Assembly: GCF_049800955.1 (NCBI RefSeq)
Contig: NZ_JBNAGA010000002.1
Coordinates: forward strand, 868,001-932,000
Origin: JAKVBH01 sp049800955
GTDB lineage: Bacteria > Pseudomonadota > Alphaproteobacteria > Rhodobacterales > Rhodobacteraceae
Length of the DNA stretch: 64,000 bases
Direction: 5' to 3'
Each line of letters starts with the position of its first letter. Position 1 is the first letter of the stretch. The notes beneath the pieces are model-generated. The model had not been told where the DNA came from. It did no database searches and worked only from the letters and a program-made list of their open reading frames with translations. The translations under genes were made by a program, and so were the position numbers. Below, one piece after another: positions 1 through 7,928 of the stretch.

Positions 1-1881
1 ATCCGCGAGGATCCCAAAATAAAAGACGAAAAGATGAACTGCAATGAGCGGGAAGATATACCCGGCTTGCGCACCAACGCTGAGAATTACGGGCGCCATC
101 AGGGACGAAACAACGATGTAGTTCGCAGTCGTGGGCAGGCCCATCCCGAGGATCAGTGACATGACGGCAACGAGGATCAGCAGGATCCAGATATTGCCGC
201 CTGCAACCAGCTCGACAACCTGTCCGATCACCTGATGCGCGCCGGTGAGGCTGATCGTGCCGACGATGATTCCGGCGGCCCCTGTGGCCACACCGATGCC
301 GATCATGTTGCGCGCGCCAAGGATCAGCCCGTCAATGAAATCACGCCAGCCCTGGGTTGTGGCGGCACTGATCCCGCCACCGCGGAAGAAGGCTTTGAGG
401 GGCCGGTGGGTCAAGGCGACGATGATCATAAAAATCGTGGCCCAGAAGGCCGACAGCGATGGAGACAGCCGATCGAGGTTGTCCGTCCGCACCATCAGGT
501 TCCAGACCAGAATGAAGATCGGCAGCGAGAAATAGGCCCCCCCGATCAACGTGGGTGTAAGCCGGGGGGCTTCCAGAGGACCGTCGTTTTCGTCCATCGA
601 CACATCCGGATAGCGCGAGGCAAAGTAGACCAGAACAAGATAGAGCACGGCGACAATGACCAGAGCGCCATACACGCTCTCAGCCATGAACCCGTCGAGC
701 AAGGCTCTGAGCAGGATCATCGCATAGGTGCACACGCCCAAGAAAATGAAGCCAGAGAGGAACAAGATCAGGATCAGCGCGGGGCCAATGTGACGCCCGG
801 CCTTCTTGAGGCCCTGCATCTGCATTTTGAGCGCTTCAAGATGCACGATGTAGAGCAGCGCGATGTAGGAGATCACCGCGGGCAGAAACGCGTGTTTGAC
901 CACGTCGATATAGGGAATGTTGACGTATTCGACCATGAGAAAGGCCGCCGCGCCCATGACAGGCGGCGTCAGCTGACCGTTCGTGGATGAGGCAACCTCA
1001 ACCGCGCCCGCTTTTTCCGCAGGAAAGCCGATGCGTTTCATCAAGGGGATGGTGAAGGTCCCCGTCGTCACCGTGTTGGAAATCGAGGAGCCTGAGATCA
1101 TGCCGGTCAGCATGGATGACAGGACAGACGCCTTGGCCGGACCGCCCCGCAAAGCGCCCAACAGCGCGATGGCCACCTTGATGAACCAACCGCCACCCCC
1201 GGCCCGATCCAGCAATGCGCCGAAGAGCACGAAGAGGAAGATCATCGAGGTCGAGACTCCCAACGCCACACCAAAGACGCCTTCTGTCTGCATCCAATAG
1301 TGCCCAAGGGCCTTGGAGAGCGAGGCGCCGCCATAGTTTGTGATCTCTCGCGCCCATTCCGAGTAGCCGCCAAAGAAGGCAAAGGCCACGAATGTACTTG
1401 CAATGATGACAAGCGGCAGGCCGAGGGATCTGTAGACCGCGATCATCAGGACCATCATCCCGATCGATGACATCACAATGTCAGATGTGCTCCACAGGCC
1501 CGGCCTGTCCGCGATTTGAAACCGGAACACAACGAGATAGAGGCAAGAAGCCACGCCCAGGATGACCAGCGCCCAATCATAGGCGGGAATGCGATCCTTG
1601 GGCGACGTTTTGAACAGCGGAAATGCAAGCGTTGCCAGCATGATAGCGAAGGCGAGGTGCACGAAACGGGCTTGCGCCACGATATTGGCGAAGATGTTCA
1701 TGCCGGTGGCTTGTGCGAGAACACCGGGCACCTTGGAGGCGATATAGAGCTGGAACAAAGACCAGACGATGCAGGTGCCGATGATGAGGTTGGCTTGCCA
1801 TCTCGATGACGGGTTGCGCGCGCCGGTGTCGGCTTCTGCAACCATATCGTCGGCGGAACGCGCGTCGGTGTCTTGTGCCAT
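1..1881 (-). CDS. TRAP transporter fused permease (4TM/12TM, DctQM-like), 3' end cut by window edge
   Basis: Inner-membrane permease of a TRAP secondary transporter, in which the small DctQ-like and large DctM-like subunits are fused. These normally work with a periplasmic TAXI-type solute receptor. The visible 627 residues are almost entirely hydrophobic helices. A soluble N-terminus (MAQDTDARSADD) is followed by DctM-type segments such as GMISGSSISNTVTTGTF near residue 260 and the late GMGLPTTANYIVV. The ATG at 1881 has a purine-rich AGGGGG ribosome site just upstream. The frame stays open to base 1, so the C-terminus and any receptor gene lie outside the window. Substrate cannot be read from the sequence. 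It is transcribed divergently from the metallopeptidase gene. Confidence 0.88.
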   Translation of the reverse strand, partial: MAQDTDARSADDMVAEADTGARNPSSRWQANLIIGTCIVWSLFQLYIASKVPGVLAQATGMNIFANIVAQARFVHLAFAIMLATLAFPLFKTSPKDRIPAYDWALVILGVASCLYLVVFRFQIADRPGLWSTSDIVMSSIGMMVLMIAVYRSLGLPLVIIASTFVAFAFFGGYSEWAREITNYGGASLSKALGHYWMQTEGVFGVALGVSTSMIFLFVLFGALLDRAGGGGWFIKVAIALLGALRGGPAKASVLSSMLTGMISGSSISNTVTTGTFTIPLMKRIGFPAEKAGAVEVASSTNGQLTPPVMGAAAFLMVEYVNIPYIDVVKHAFLPAVISYIALLYIVHLEALKMQMQGLKKAGRHIGPALILILFLSGFIFLGVCTYAMILLRALLDGFMAESVYGALVIVAVLYLVLVYFASRYPDVSMDENDGPLEAPRLTPTLIGGAYFSLPIFILVWNLMVRTDNLDRLSPSLSAFWATIFMIIVALTHRPLKAFFRGGGISAATTQGWRDFIDGLILGARNMIGIGVATGAAGIIVGTISLTGAHQVIGQVVELVAGGNIWILLILVAVMSLILGMGLPTTANYIVVSSLMAPVILSVGAQAGYIFPLIAVHLFVFYFGILAD

Positions 1882-2106
1882 TCTGGCCCCCTGTCCTTTT
1901 TCTCAAGGCTGCGTGTGAAGGCGGCCAGTGGCAAGCAAAATCTTACCGGATGCCTTGAAAGACCTGCGCTGCATCGGTTGAGCAGGCGCATTTTCCGGCA
2001 TTGCATGACGCGTGATGGCATACTGGTCGATAGACGCTGACCTCGGGCTTTTTTCTTGCAACACGGGGGCCCAGGCCGCAGTGTTTTGACAAAAGCGAGG
2101 TGTGTC

Positions 2107-2946
2107 ATGCGATTGCGCGGGGTGCGGGGGAGCCGCAATGTTGAAGACCGACGTGGCCAAAGGCGTCGGGGTGGTGGGATCCAGATCGGTGGACTGGGCC
2201 TCGTGGCGCTTCTGGCCATCGGGTATTTCACAGGCATTGATGTCACGCCTTTGTTGCAACAGCAGGGCGGGGGGCAGGTCAATGCGCCACAAGAGATCAG
2301 CGCCGAAGAGCAGCGCGCGGCAGAGTTCTCCTCGCGCGTTCTGGCGACGACTGAAGACGTTTGGTCCAAGGTCTTTCCGCAGCAAGTGGGCCAGCCCTAC
2401 AGGCCACCCGTTCTTGTGCTCTATTCGGGGGTAACGCAATCGCCATGCGGTGGCGCGTCTGGCGCCACGGGGCCGTTTTACTGTCCCGCAGACAACAAGG
2501 CTTATCTCGACACGCAGTTTTTTGAGACGCTCTCGCGCGGGCTCGGGGCGCGCGGCGATTTTGCTGCGGCCTATGTCATCGCACACGAAGTTGCCCATCA
2601 CGTGCAAAATGAGCTGGGCATCCTGCCGCGCGTTAATCAAATGCGCCAAAGGGTCAGCCGGGAGGAGAGCAATGCGCTCACCGTACGCCTTGAGTTGCAG
2701 GCAGATTGCCTCTCTGGCGTCTGGGCGCGGGCAGTGCAGGGGTTGTTGGAGCCGGGCGATCTCAGGGAAGCGCTCAATGCCGCGCGCATGATCGGCGATG
2801 ATCACCTCCAGCGCCGCGCAGGCCGTGTGCCCCAGCCGCACACGTTCACGCATGGCACTTCTGATCAAAGAGAGCGCTGGTTTGAGCGCGGCTACAGCAG
2901 TGGTGACATGAACCGCTGTGACACGTTCGGCGCGCGCCAGCTGTAG
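2107..2946 (+). CDS. YpfJ-family neutral zinc metallopeptidase
   Basis: 279-residue membrane-anchored metalloprotease-like protein of the YpfJ/KPN_00227 zinc metallopeptidase family. The basic N-terminus MRLRGVRGSRNVEDRRGQ is typical of the family. One membrane helix follows at about residues 26-42, then a periplasmic catalytic domain with HEVAHH at 160-165 as the zinc-binding HExxH. A downstream ELQADCLSGVW segment supplies the third-ligand region. The ATG at 2107 is preferred over the in-frame codon 51 bases upstream because the family consensus begins here and a GCGAGG ribosome site precedes it. The gene stands alone between the divergent TRAP permease and the convergent methanethiol oxidase operon. 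Physiological substrate is unknown. Confidence 0.85.
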   Translation: MRLRGVRGSRNVEDRRGQRRRGGGIQIGGLGLVALLAIGYFTGIDVTPLLQQQGGGQVNAPQEISAEEQRAAEFSSRVLATTEDVWSKVFPQQVGQPYRPPVLVLYSGVTQSPCGGASGATGPFYCPADNKAYLDTQFFETLSRGLGARGDFAAAYVIAHEVAHHVQNELGILPRVNQMRQRVSREESNALTVRLELQADCLSGVWARAVQGLLEPGDLREALNAARMIGDDHLQRRAGRVPQPHTFTHGTSDQRERWFERGYSSGDMNRCDTFGARQL

Positions 2947-3154
2947 GCGTTCCAAGTCCGCACAATGGAAGAAAGAAAGCCTCCGTTCTATGTGACAGGG
3001 GCTGAGGAAGTCACACGGATCGAAGGCTTCAGAGGACGGTGTCCGTCGTATCAGAGGTTATCTGGGTATTGCCTCTGCGTGTCCGTAAGATCGCATGTCC
3101 CGGGCTGCCATTCACAGGGAATAACCGCAGGCTATTCCCCGCAAGGCCGGGGCC

Positions 3155-3829
3155 TCAGGATTGCGTCAGCGTCATCAGGGGATGAGCCAAGCCAAACGTG
3201 CCCACGATCACCAGCGAGGCCGCCCAGGCGACATCAAGATTGAACCATGTCTTGCGCACGGCTTGCAGGCCAAACTTGATGTAGATGGCAACGGCAAGCA
3301 TGCCGCCGGCAAGCGTCATCGCCAATGTGTGCACAATTGCAACGCTCAGAGCCGTGATAACGGAATTGCCCATCAGAGCCTGTGCCGCCGCATGCCCAGT
3401 GTCCTCAACACCGCAGAGGCCCAGATAAATCGGCACAAGCATCAAGCCTGCCCCATGGGCCAGCGCTGCGAGGAAGGACCAGAGTGCCAGTTTCGTGGGT
3501 GGCACGCGGGCAAGAAACCGGGGGTGTCGTCTGTTGATCATGAGGTAAATGCCCATGGCCACGACGATGAGCCCTGCGCCCACGCGAATGTGGGCCTCGA
3601 AATCGACGAGGAAGGCCACGATCGAGAAGGGCAGAAGGATCGCCATCATGGCGAAGAAGTGCCCGGCGGCCAAGGCAACGAGCGCTTTGGGCAGGGCTTT
3701 TCCGCGTCCTTCCATCAGCGCTGAAGATACGGCAAGTGGCCATCCCATGCCCGGGTTCACGCCGTGGTAAAACCCCGAGAGAATGACGGCCCACCACAGG
3801 GCCGTCACTGTCAGATCTTCGATCCCCAT
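3155..3829 (-). CDS. Conserved six-helix membrane protein coupled to methanethiol oxidase
   Basis: 224-residue integral membrane protein with about six hydrophobic helices and very short loops. The first helix carries GFYHGVNPGMGWPLAVS, and GHFFAMMAILLPFS lies near residue 55. This His-Gly and membrane His pattern is reminiscent of the NicO/HupE/UreH-like and LysE-like small transporter folds, but I do not recognise a named family. Its ATG shares one base with the stop of the upstream SBP56 gene (TGATG), so the two are almost certainly translated from one mRNA. An inferred role is metal or sulfur-compound transport, or membrane support for the oxidase. Function is unproven. Confidence 0.75.
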   Translation of the reverse strand: MGIEDLTVTALWWAVILSGFYHGVNPGMGWPLAVSSALMEGRGKALPKALVALAAGHFFAMMAILLPFSIVAFLVDFEAHIRVGAGLIVVAMGIYLMINRRHPRFLARVPPTKLALWSFLAALAHGAGLMLVPIYLGLCGVEDTGHAAAQALMGNSVITALSVAIVHTLAMTLAGGMLAVAIYIKFGLQAVRKTWFNLDVAWAASLVIVGTFGLAHPLMTLTQS

Positions 3830-5229
3830 CAGACGTTGGGGTAGCAGAAGCTGTCAGTGGAGCAATCGCCCCCTTCCAGCCGGATCTGGTGGCTGCGATA
3901 GCCTTTGGGAAAGTCGATGTAGAAGTTCGGATCCAGCTCCAGACCGCCGTTTTCTCCAACATTTGCCATGACCATCTGGCCCCCTTCGTCATTGGGGTAG
4001 AACTGTTCATCCCATGTGGAATAGAGCGAGTTTGTCCAATAGACGCGTTTGCCGTCGCGGCTGACCTCGACCATCTGCGGCCCGTAGACATGGGGTTTGC
4101 CATTGGGATGGGGCGTGCCGCGGGCGATGCCGCCCGCTTCGACCTTGCCCACGAGCTTGGGGTTCCACGGGTCGGAGACGTCATATTGGTGCATCTCGCC
4201 CAAGCCCCAACAAGACACGTAGAGGAAGCGGTCATCGAGGCTGAGGTCGATATCCGTGACCAGCGGCGGCACGGCGGCAAAGCCTTGCAGCAGGGGCGGC
4301 AAGTTCTCGGGGTCCTCGGGGCGTGGGTCGATGGTGATGACTTTCTTGGCTTGCCACGTACCGTCGTCGCCCTTCCACCACGTGAAGATCGCGCCTTGCA
4401 GGTTGGTTGTGTCCACCACGACGCCGCAAAAACCGTAGGACTTCTTGGGATCATGGGCGGGCCTGATCTCCAAGGCCATCTGATGGTTTTCGCCCAGATC
4501 GATGGTCTGGACATTCTTGCGCTTGCGCAGGTCCCAGAAATGGATCGAGTGGCCGTATTTGTTGCTGAGCAGGTCTTCTGCCACGACGCCGTTTTCAAAC
4601 TGCGGCGGCAGGCCCCATTCGGAGGAGACCATGTAATCCTGCGGCAGATTCCACCAGAAATCGTAGTGCTTGTCCTGGGGGCCGCGATCCATCTCGTACT
4701 GACCGATGATCTCGAAAGTTTCGCAATCCATGATGAAGATGCCGGGTGGGCCGTCGGTCCCGTCCTCGCCGCCGCCGCCGAGTGTGGAGACATAGATGCC
4801 TTCGGGGCCGCAATGGATCGTATGCGGGCGGGAATAGCCGGTCTTGGCAAAGACCTCCTCTGGCTCGATGATCTTGTGAATTTTCGCCTCTAGGGGCTCT
4901 TTCACATCGATGACATAGATCCGGCTGGAGCGGATGCCCGGCACAATCAGATAGCGGCGCTCCAGAAAGGCATGGCCTGTCAGTGGGCTGAGCGACGATG
5001 AGCACGCGTTCCATCCAAAGTGATGAAATTCATCGCCCTTATAGGGCATGATCACTTGATGGACGATCTGGCCATAGGTCTCCGAGTTCGGGTTCAGATC
5101 GACAACCGCAAGCCCGTCGGGCTGTGATCCATCCGGGCTTAGCATCACGGTGAAACCGAAGTTTTCAACGGGCGCCTGCATGGCGAGCTGAGCTGTCGGG
5201 TGAAATGTCGGATCGGGTCTTAAGTTCAT
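3829..5229 (-). CDS. mtoX: Methanethiol oxidase / selenium-binding protein SBP56 family
   Basis: 466-residue SBP56-family beta-propeller protein. Bacterial members (MtoX) oxidise methanethiol to formaldehyde, sulfide and peroxide. Methanethiol is a product of DMSP demethylation in marine roseobacters, and the enzyme is copper-dependent. Visible family marks are HHFGWNACSSS near residue 70, carrying the conserved cysteine, then SRPHTIHCGPEGIYVSTLG, SEWGLP and YVSCWGLGEMHQYDV. It ends in a Cys-containing CSTDSFCYP tail. The frame stays open further upstream but runs into the SRP RNA gene, so the ATG at 5229 (MNLRPDPTFHP) is used. It heads a two-gene operon with the membrane protein at 3155-3829. 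The SCO1/SenC and MauG-like neighbours found beside some mtoX genes are absent. Confidence 0.85.
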   Translation of the reverse strand: MNLRPDPTFHPTAQLAMQAPVENFGFTVMLSPDGSQPDGLAVVDLNPNSETYGQIVHQVIMPYKGDEFHHFGWNACSSSLSPLTGHAFLERRYLIVPGIRSSRIYVIDVKEPLEAKIHKIIEPEEVFAKTGYSRPHTIHCGPEGIYVSTLGGGGEDGTDGPPGIFIMDCETFEIIGQYEMDRGPQDKHYDFWWNLPQDYMVSSEWGLPPQFENGVVAEDLLSNKYGHSIHFWDLRKRKNVQTIDLGENHQMALEIRPAHDPKKSYGFCGVVVDTTNLQGAIFTWWKGDDGTWQAKKVITIDPRPEDPENLPPLLQGFAAVPPLVTDIDLSLDDRFLYVSCWGLGEMHQYDVSDPWNPKLVGKVEAGGIARGTPHPNGKPHVYGPQMVEVSRDGKRVYWTNSLYSTWDEQFYPNDEGGQMVMANVGENGGLELDPNFYIDFPKGYRSHQIRLEGGDCSTDSFCYPNV

Positions 5230-5356
5230 TCGGTCGTCCTCCCGTTGACCATAAAAAAGAAGGACGGCAGTGCTCGTTGTGCGGCGTTGCGCATCCTTCG
5301 CAACACCAGCGTGTTGTGATTCCCGCATTCGATCAACGAAATTCTCGAAAATCCGC

Positions 5357-5379
5357 AAAATGGAGAACGCGTGTTCTCC
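5357..5379 (-). terminator. Intrinsic terminator of the SRP RNA gene
   Basis: On the minus strand the 7-base arms GGAGAAC and GTTCTCC enclose a 4-base loop (5362-5379). They are followed by ATTTT (5361-5357). This lies 25 bases beyond the 3' end of the SRP RNA and fits a Rho-independent terminator, although the T run is short. Confidence 0.6.
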
Positions 5380-5404
5380 CGGGTGGTGCTGGAGGTGTGT
5401 GAAG

Positions 5405-5502
5405 GTGAGAGGTTGGACAACGACCCAAGCGGGGCTCGTTACGGCTGCTTCCTTCCGGACCTGACCGGGTTGGCGAGGCGCTCGCCCGCGCCAACCTCTC
5501 AC
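5405..5502 (-). ncRNA. ffs: Signal recognition particle RNA (4.5S type)
   Basis: The minus strand carries the diagnostic SRP RNA core GGTCAGGTCCGGAAGGAAGC, which holds the helix 8 asymmetric and symmetric loops that bind Ffh. The ends pair perfectly: GTGAGAGGTTGG at the 5' end (5502-5491) with CCAACCTCTCAC at the 3' end (5416-5405). Together they close a hairpin of about 98 nt, the usual size of the small bacterial form. The exact mature ends are inferred from the terminal helix. It lies between the mtoX operon and nudC, outside any reading frame I accept. Confidence 0.93.
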
Positions 5503-5586
5503 GCGCTACTTAGTCAACTCGCCGCTTGCTTGCAAGACGCCAGGTGTCATGCCAAGCCTGCGGTTAAAGAAATGACGAGGCAGATC

Positions 5587-6534
5587 ATGCGACACGCAGA
5601 AACCGTGACATTCGGAGGATCCGGCCTGGATCGGGCCGCGCAGTTGCGCAGCGACGTCGCAGCTGTGGCTGCGAATCCAACCAGCGTGACGATCCTCTTG
5701 TGGCGCGGCAAGCCATTGATCTGTCACGACGCGCTCGTTCGGCTCACCATGGATCATCCTGTCCTCGCGGAGGCAGGCGCACCGATCTTGCTGGGATGCG
5801 ACGACACTGGCGCGATCTTGGCCCATGAGCTGGCCCATTGGGTACCAGAGGAGCTCGACGAAGCGCAGCTCAACCAGTTTCTGGACCCGACGCTGCAGGT
5901 CCATCCTGACCTCCCGGAGGATCATGTCTTCGCCGAATTGCGCAGCATCATGACCCAGCTGACCCCCCGCGATGCCGAGCTGGCCGCTACCGCCAAGGCT
6001 ATCTTCGGCTGGCACGAGAGCCACAGGTTTTGCGCCAAGTGTGGCGCGGCGTCGGACATGATCATGGCGGGTTGGGAGCGGCAATGCCCAGTCTGTTCCG
6101 CCAAACACTTTCCGCGCACGGACCCTGTCGTCATCATGTTGATCACTCATGGCAACGCGGTCCTGATGGGGCGTTCGCCGGGCTGGCCTGATGGCATGTA
6201 TTCGCTGCTGGCGGGTTTCGTGGAGCCTGGCGAAACGCTGGAGGCCGCAGTGCGTCGCGAAACGTTTGAGGAGACAGGCGTTGAGGTGGGTGCCGTGTCG
6301 TATCTTGCATCACAACCCTGGCCCTTCCCGGCGTCTTTGATGTTTGGGTGCCGGGGCGAGGCCGCCAGTCGTGCGATCAAGATCGATCCCAACGAGATCG
6401 AAGATGCGTTTTGGGTCTCGCGGGAGGAAATGGCGGAGGCTTTCGCAGGCACACATCCCAAACTCAAGCCGGCGCGAAAAGGTGCAATTGCGCATTTTCT
6501 CTTGCGCAACTGGCTTGCAGACACCCTTGATTGA
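5587..6534 (+). CDS. nudC: NAD(H) pyrophosphatase, NUDIX family (NudC)
   Basis: 315-residue NUDIX hydrolase that cleaves NAD(H) to NMN(H) and AMP. In other bacteria NudC also removes NAD caps from RNA. An N-terminal domain is followed by a four-cysteine zinc ribbon (CAKCG ... CPVC, about residues 147-165). The Nudix box GFVEPGETLEAAVRRETFEE comes next, and then SQPWPFPASLM, the signature separating NADH pyrophosphatases from other NUDIX proteins. The ATG at 5587 has a GAGG ribosome site. An in-frame ATG 15 bases upstream lacks one. It is monocistronic or loosely linked to the SRPBCC gene 49 bases downstream. Confidence 0.92.
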   Translation: MRHAETVTFGGSGLDRAAQLRSDVAAVAANPTSVTILLWRGKPLICHDALVRLTMDHPVLAEAGAPILLGCDDTGAILAHELAHWVPEELDEAQLNQFLDPTLQVHPDLPEDHVFAELRSIMTQLTPRDAELAATAKAIFGWHESHRFCAKCGAASDMIMAGWERQCPVCSAKHFPRTDPVVIMLITHGNAVLMGRSPGWPDGMYSLLAGFVEPGETLEAAVRRETFEETGVEVGAVSYLASQPWPFPASLMFGCRGEAASRAIKIDPNEIEDAFWVSREEMAEAFAGTHPKLKPARKGAIAHFLLRNWLADTLD

Positions 6535-6583
6535 CGCGAAGGTGCCCCCAATTACCACGCATGGTTGAGCAGGGAAGCAGGCG

Positions 6584-7051
6584 ATGGAATTCACCACCAA
6601 GGAAGATATCAACGCGACGATCGACGAGGTTTTCGCGGTGCTCTCTGATGTGGACGCTATCGAAAAGAGAGCCTTGAGGCGCGGGATCGAAGTGCGGCGC
6701 ACCACGGCGCATGTAACGCCCACGCCGGGCATGGGATGGCAAGCGGTGTTTCAGTTTCGCGGGCGCAAGCGCACCTCCGATATCACGCTTGTGGAATACG
6801 ATGCGCCTCAGCGTATGGTGTTTGAATCCGTGACCGGGGGCCTTGCCACGCGCTTTTCTGTCGATTTGGTTCAGATGTCCAAAGCGCACACACGGGTGAC
6901 AACCAATGCCATGCTGAAAGCCAATACATTGTCCGCGCGATTGCTCGTGCAGTCCATGAAACTGGCCAAAAGCAAGATCAATCGAAAGTTCGCGGTCAGG
7001 ATGACCCAATTCGCCCGCGATATTGAAGAGCGCGCCGCGCGATTGGCCTGA
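6584..7051 (+). CDS. SRPBCC-superfamily protein
   Basis: 155-residue soluble protein with the START-like helix-grip layout of the SRPBCC superfamily. An N-terminal strand/helix, MEFTTKEDINATIDEVFAVL, is followed by alternating strands (VFQFRGRKRTSDITLVEY, TRFSVDLVQM) and a long C-terminal helix rich in Lys/Arg. These folds bind hydrophobic ligands or act as polyketide-cyclase-like enzymes. No ligand or catalytic residue can be assigned. It begins with ATG after a short gap from nudC in the same direction. The C-terminal helix is strongly basic, which is unusual for a pure ligand carrier. Confidence 0.7.
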   Translation: MEFTTKEDINATIDEVFAVLSDVDAIEKRALRRGIEVRRTTAHVTPTPGMGWQAVFQFRGRKRTSDITLVEYDAPQRMVFESVTGGLATRFSVDLVQMSKAHTRVTTNAMLKANTLSARLLVQSMKLAKSKINRKFAVRMTQFARDIEERAARLA

Positions 7052-7105
7052 AACACCTGCGTGAGGGTGCTTGTTGTCGCGCGCGGATGCGCTAGGCTAA
7101 CGAGC

Positions 7106-7897
7106 ATGATGAAAAACGTTCTTGCTGCCCTTCTGATGCTGGCCGCGCCCGCCTCAGCCCATGAATTCTGGATCGAACCGCATGACTTTCAGGTGCCCGG
7201 CGGTGCGCCGGTGGTCGCTGACGTGCGTGTGGGTGAGGCTTTCGGCGGATCCGCGTTTACGTTCAATCCCCGCAACTTCCGACGGTTTGACCTTGTCATG
7301 GGGCCAAATGCCATGCCGGTGGAAGGGCGGATAGGAGACAGGCCTGCCCTGTCCATGCCTGCGCCGTCAGATGGTCTAGCCGTGATCGTTCATGAAACGA
7401 GCGATATGTACATCAAGTATTCCATGGAAGGTCAGTTCGAGAATTTTCTGACGCACAAGGATTGGTTGCCCTTGCTGGATGTGCACAAATCGCGTGGTTT
7501 GCCGGAGATTGGATTTGTCGAGCGCTATTCCCGTTACGGAAAGAGCCTTGTTGCCGTCGGTGACGGCGCAGGCGCGGATCGTGTCGTCGGGTTGACGACA
7601 GAGATCGTCGCACTGGCCAACCCCTATACCGAGGACCTCTCGGAAATGCCGGTGCAGGTCTTTTATGAGGACGCGCCGCGACCGGAGGCTCAGGTCGAGC
7701 TTTTTGAGAAAGCGCCGGATGGCGAAGTCGCCGTCACCTATCATCGCACCGATGCTGATGGGATTGCGCGCTTGCCTGTCAAAGCGGGCCATGCCTATCT
7801 TGTCGACGCCGTGGTCATCCGGGAGATGAAGGCTTTGGAAGAGGACGATCCTGTCTGGGAATCCCTCTGGGCCTCGCTGACATTTGCCCTGCCTTGA
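7106..7897 (+). CDS. Periplasmic DUF4198-family protein
   Basis: 263-residue exported protein. Residues 1-18 (MMKNVLAALLMLAAPASA) are a signal peptide, and the mature protein opens HEFWIEPHDFQV, the hallmark N-terminus of DUF4198 proteins. The C-terminal part (TDADGIARLPVKAGHAYLVDA) resembles the CNA-B/NikM-like beta fold of that family. Relatives often accompany metal (nickel or cobalt) uptake systems, and the exposed His after cleavage could be a metal ligand. No transporter gene is adjacent here, so this is only an analogy. The ATG at 7106 was chosen because the signal peptide starts there. The longer frame adds a non-signal extension. Confidence 0.72.
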   Translation: MMKNVLAALLMLAAPASAHEFWIEPHDFQVPGGAPVVADVRVGEAFGGSAFTFNPRNFRRFDLVMGPNAMPVEGRIGDRPALSMPAPSDGLAVIVHETSDMYIKYSMEGQFENFLTHKDWLPLLDVHKSRGLPEIGFVERYSRYGKSLVAVGDGAGADRVVGLTTEIVALANPYTEDLSEMPVQVFYEDAPRPEAQVELFEKAPDGEVAVTYHRTDADGIARLPVKAGHAYLVDAVVIREMKALEEDDPVWESLWASLTFALP

Positions 7898-7928
7898 GCC
7901 GGGGCCAGGATTTGCACCAGGAGTTGGA

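Noticed and set aside
1903..2955. 350-codon antisense frame over the metallopeptidase gene
   Set aside because: The opposite strand has the HEVAHH motif, family N-terminus and ribosome site. This frame shows nothing.
3117..3139. Hairpin GGGAATA/TATTCCC as terminator of the mtoX operon
   Set aside because: The stem is AT-containing with a nine-base loop and no T run follows, so I did not list it as a feature.
3405..4850. 481-codon minus-strand frame within mtoX and its neighbour
   Set aside because: It is a +1/+2 frame shadow crossing two genes, with Ser/Arg/Trp-rich sequence typical of frame-shifted high-GC DNA.
5371..5586. Upstream extension of NudC
   Set aside because: It would run through the SRP RNA gene. 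The family N-terminus and ribosome site support ATG 5587.
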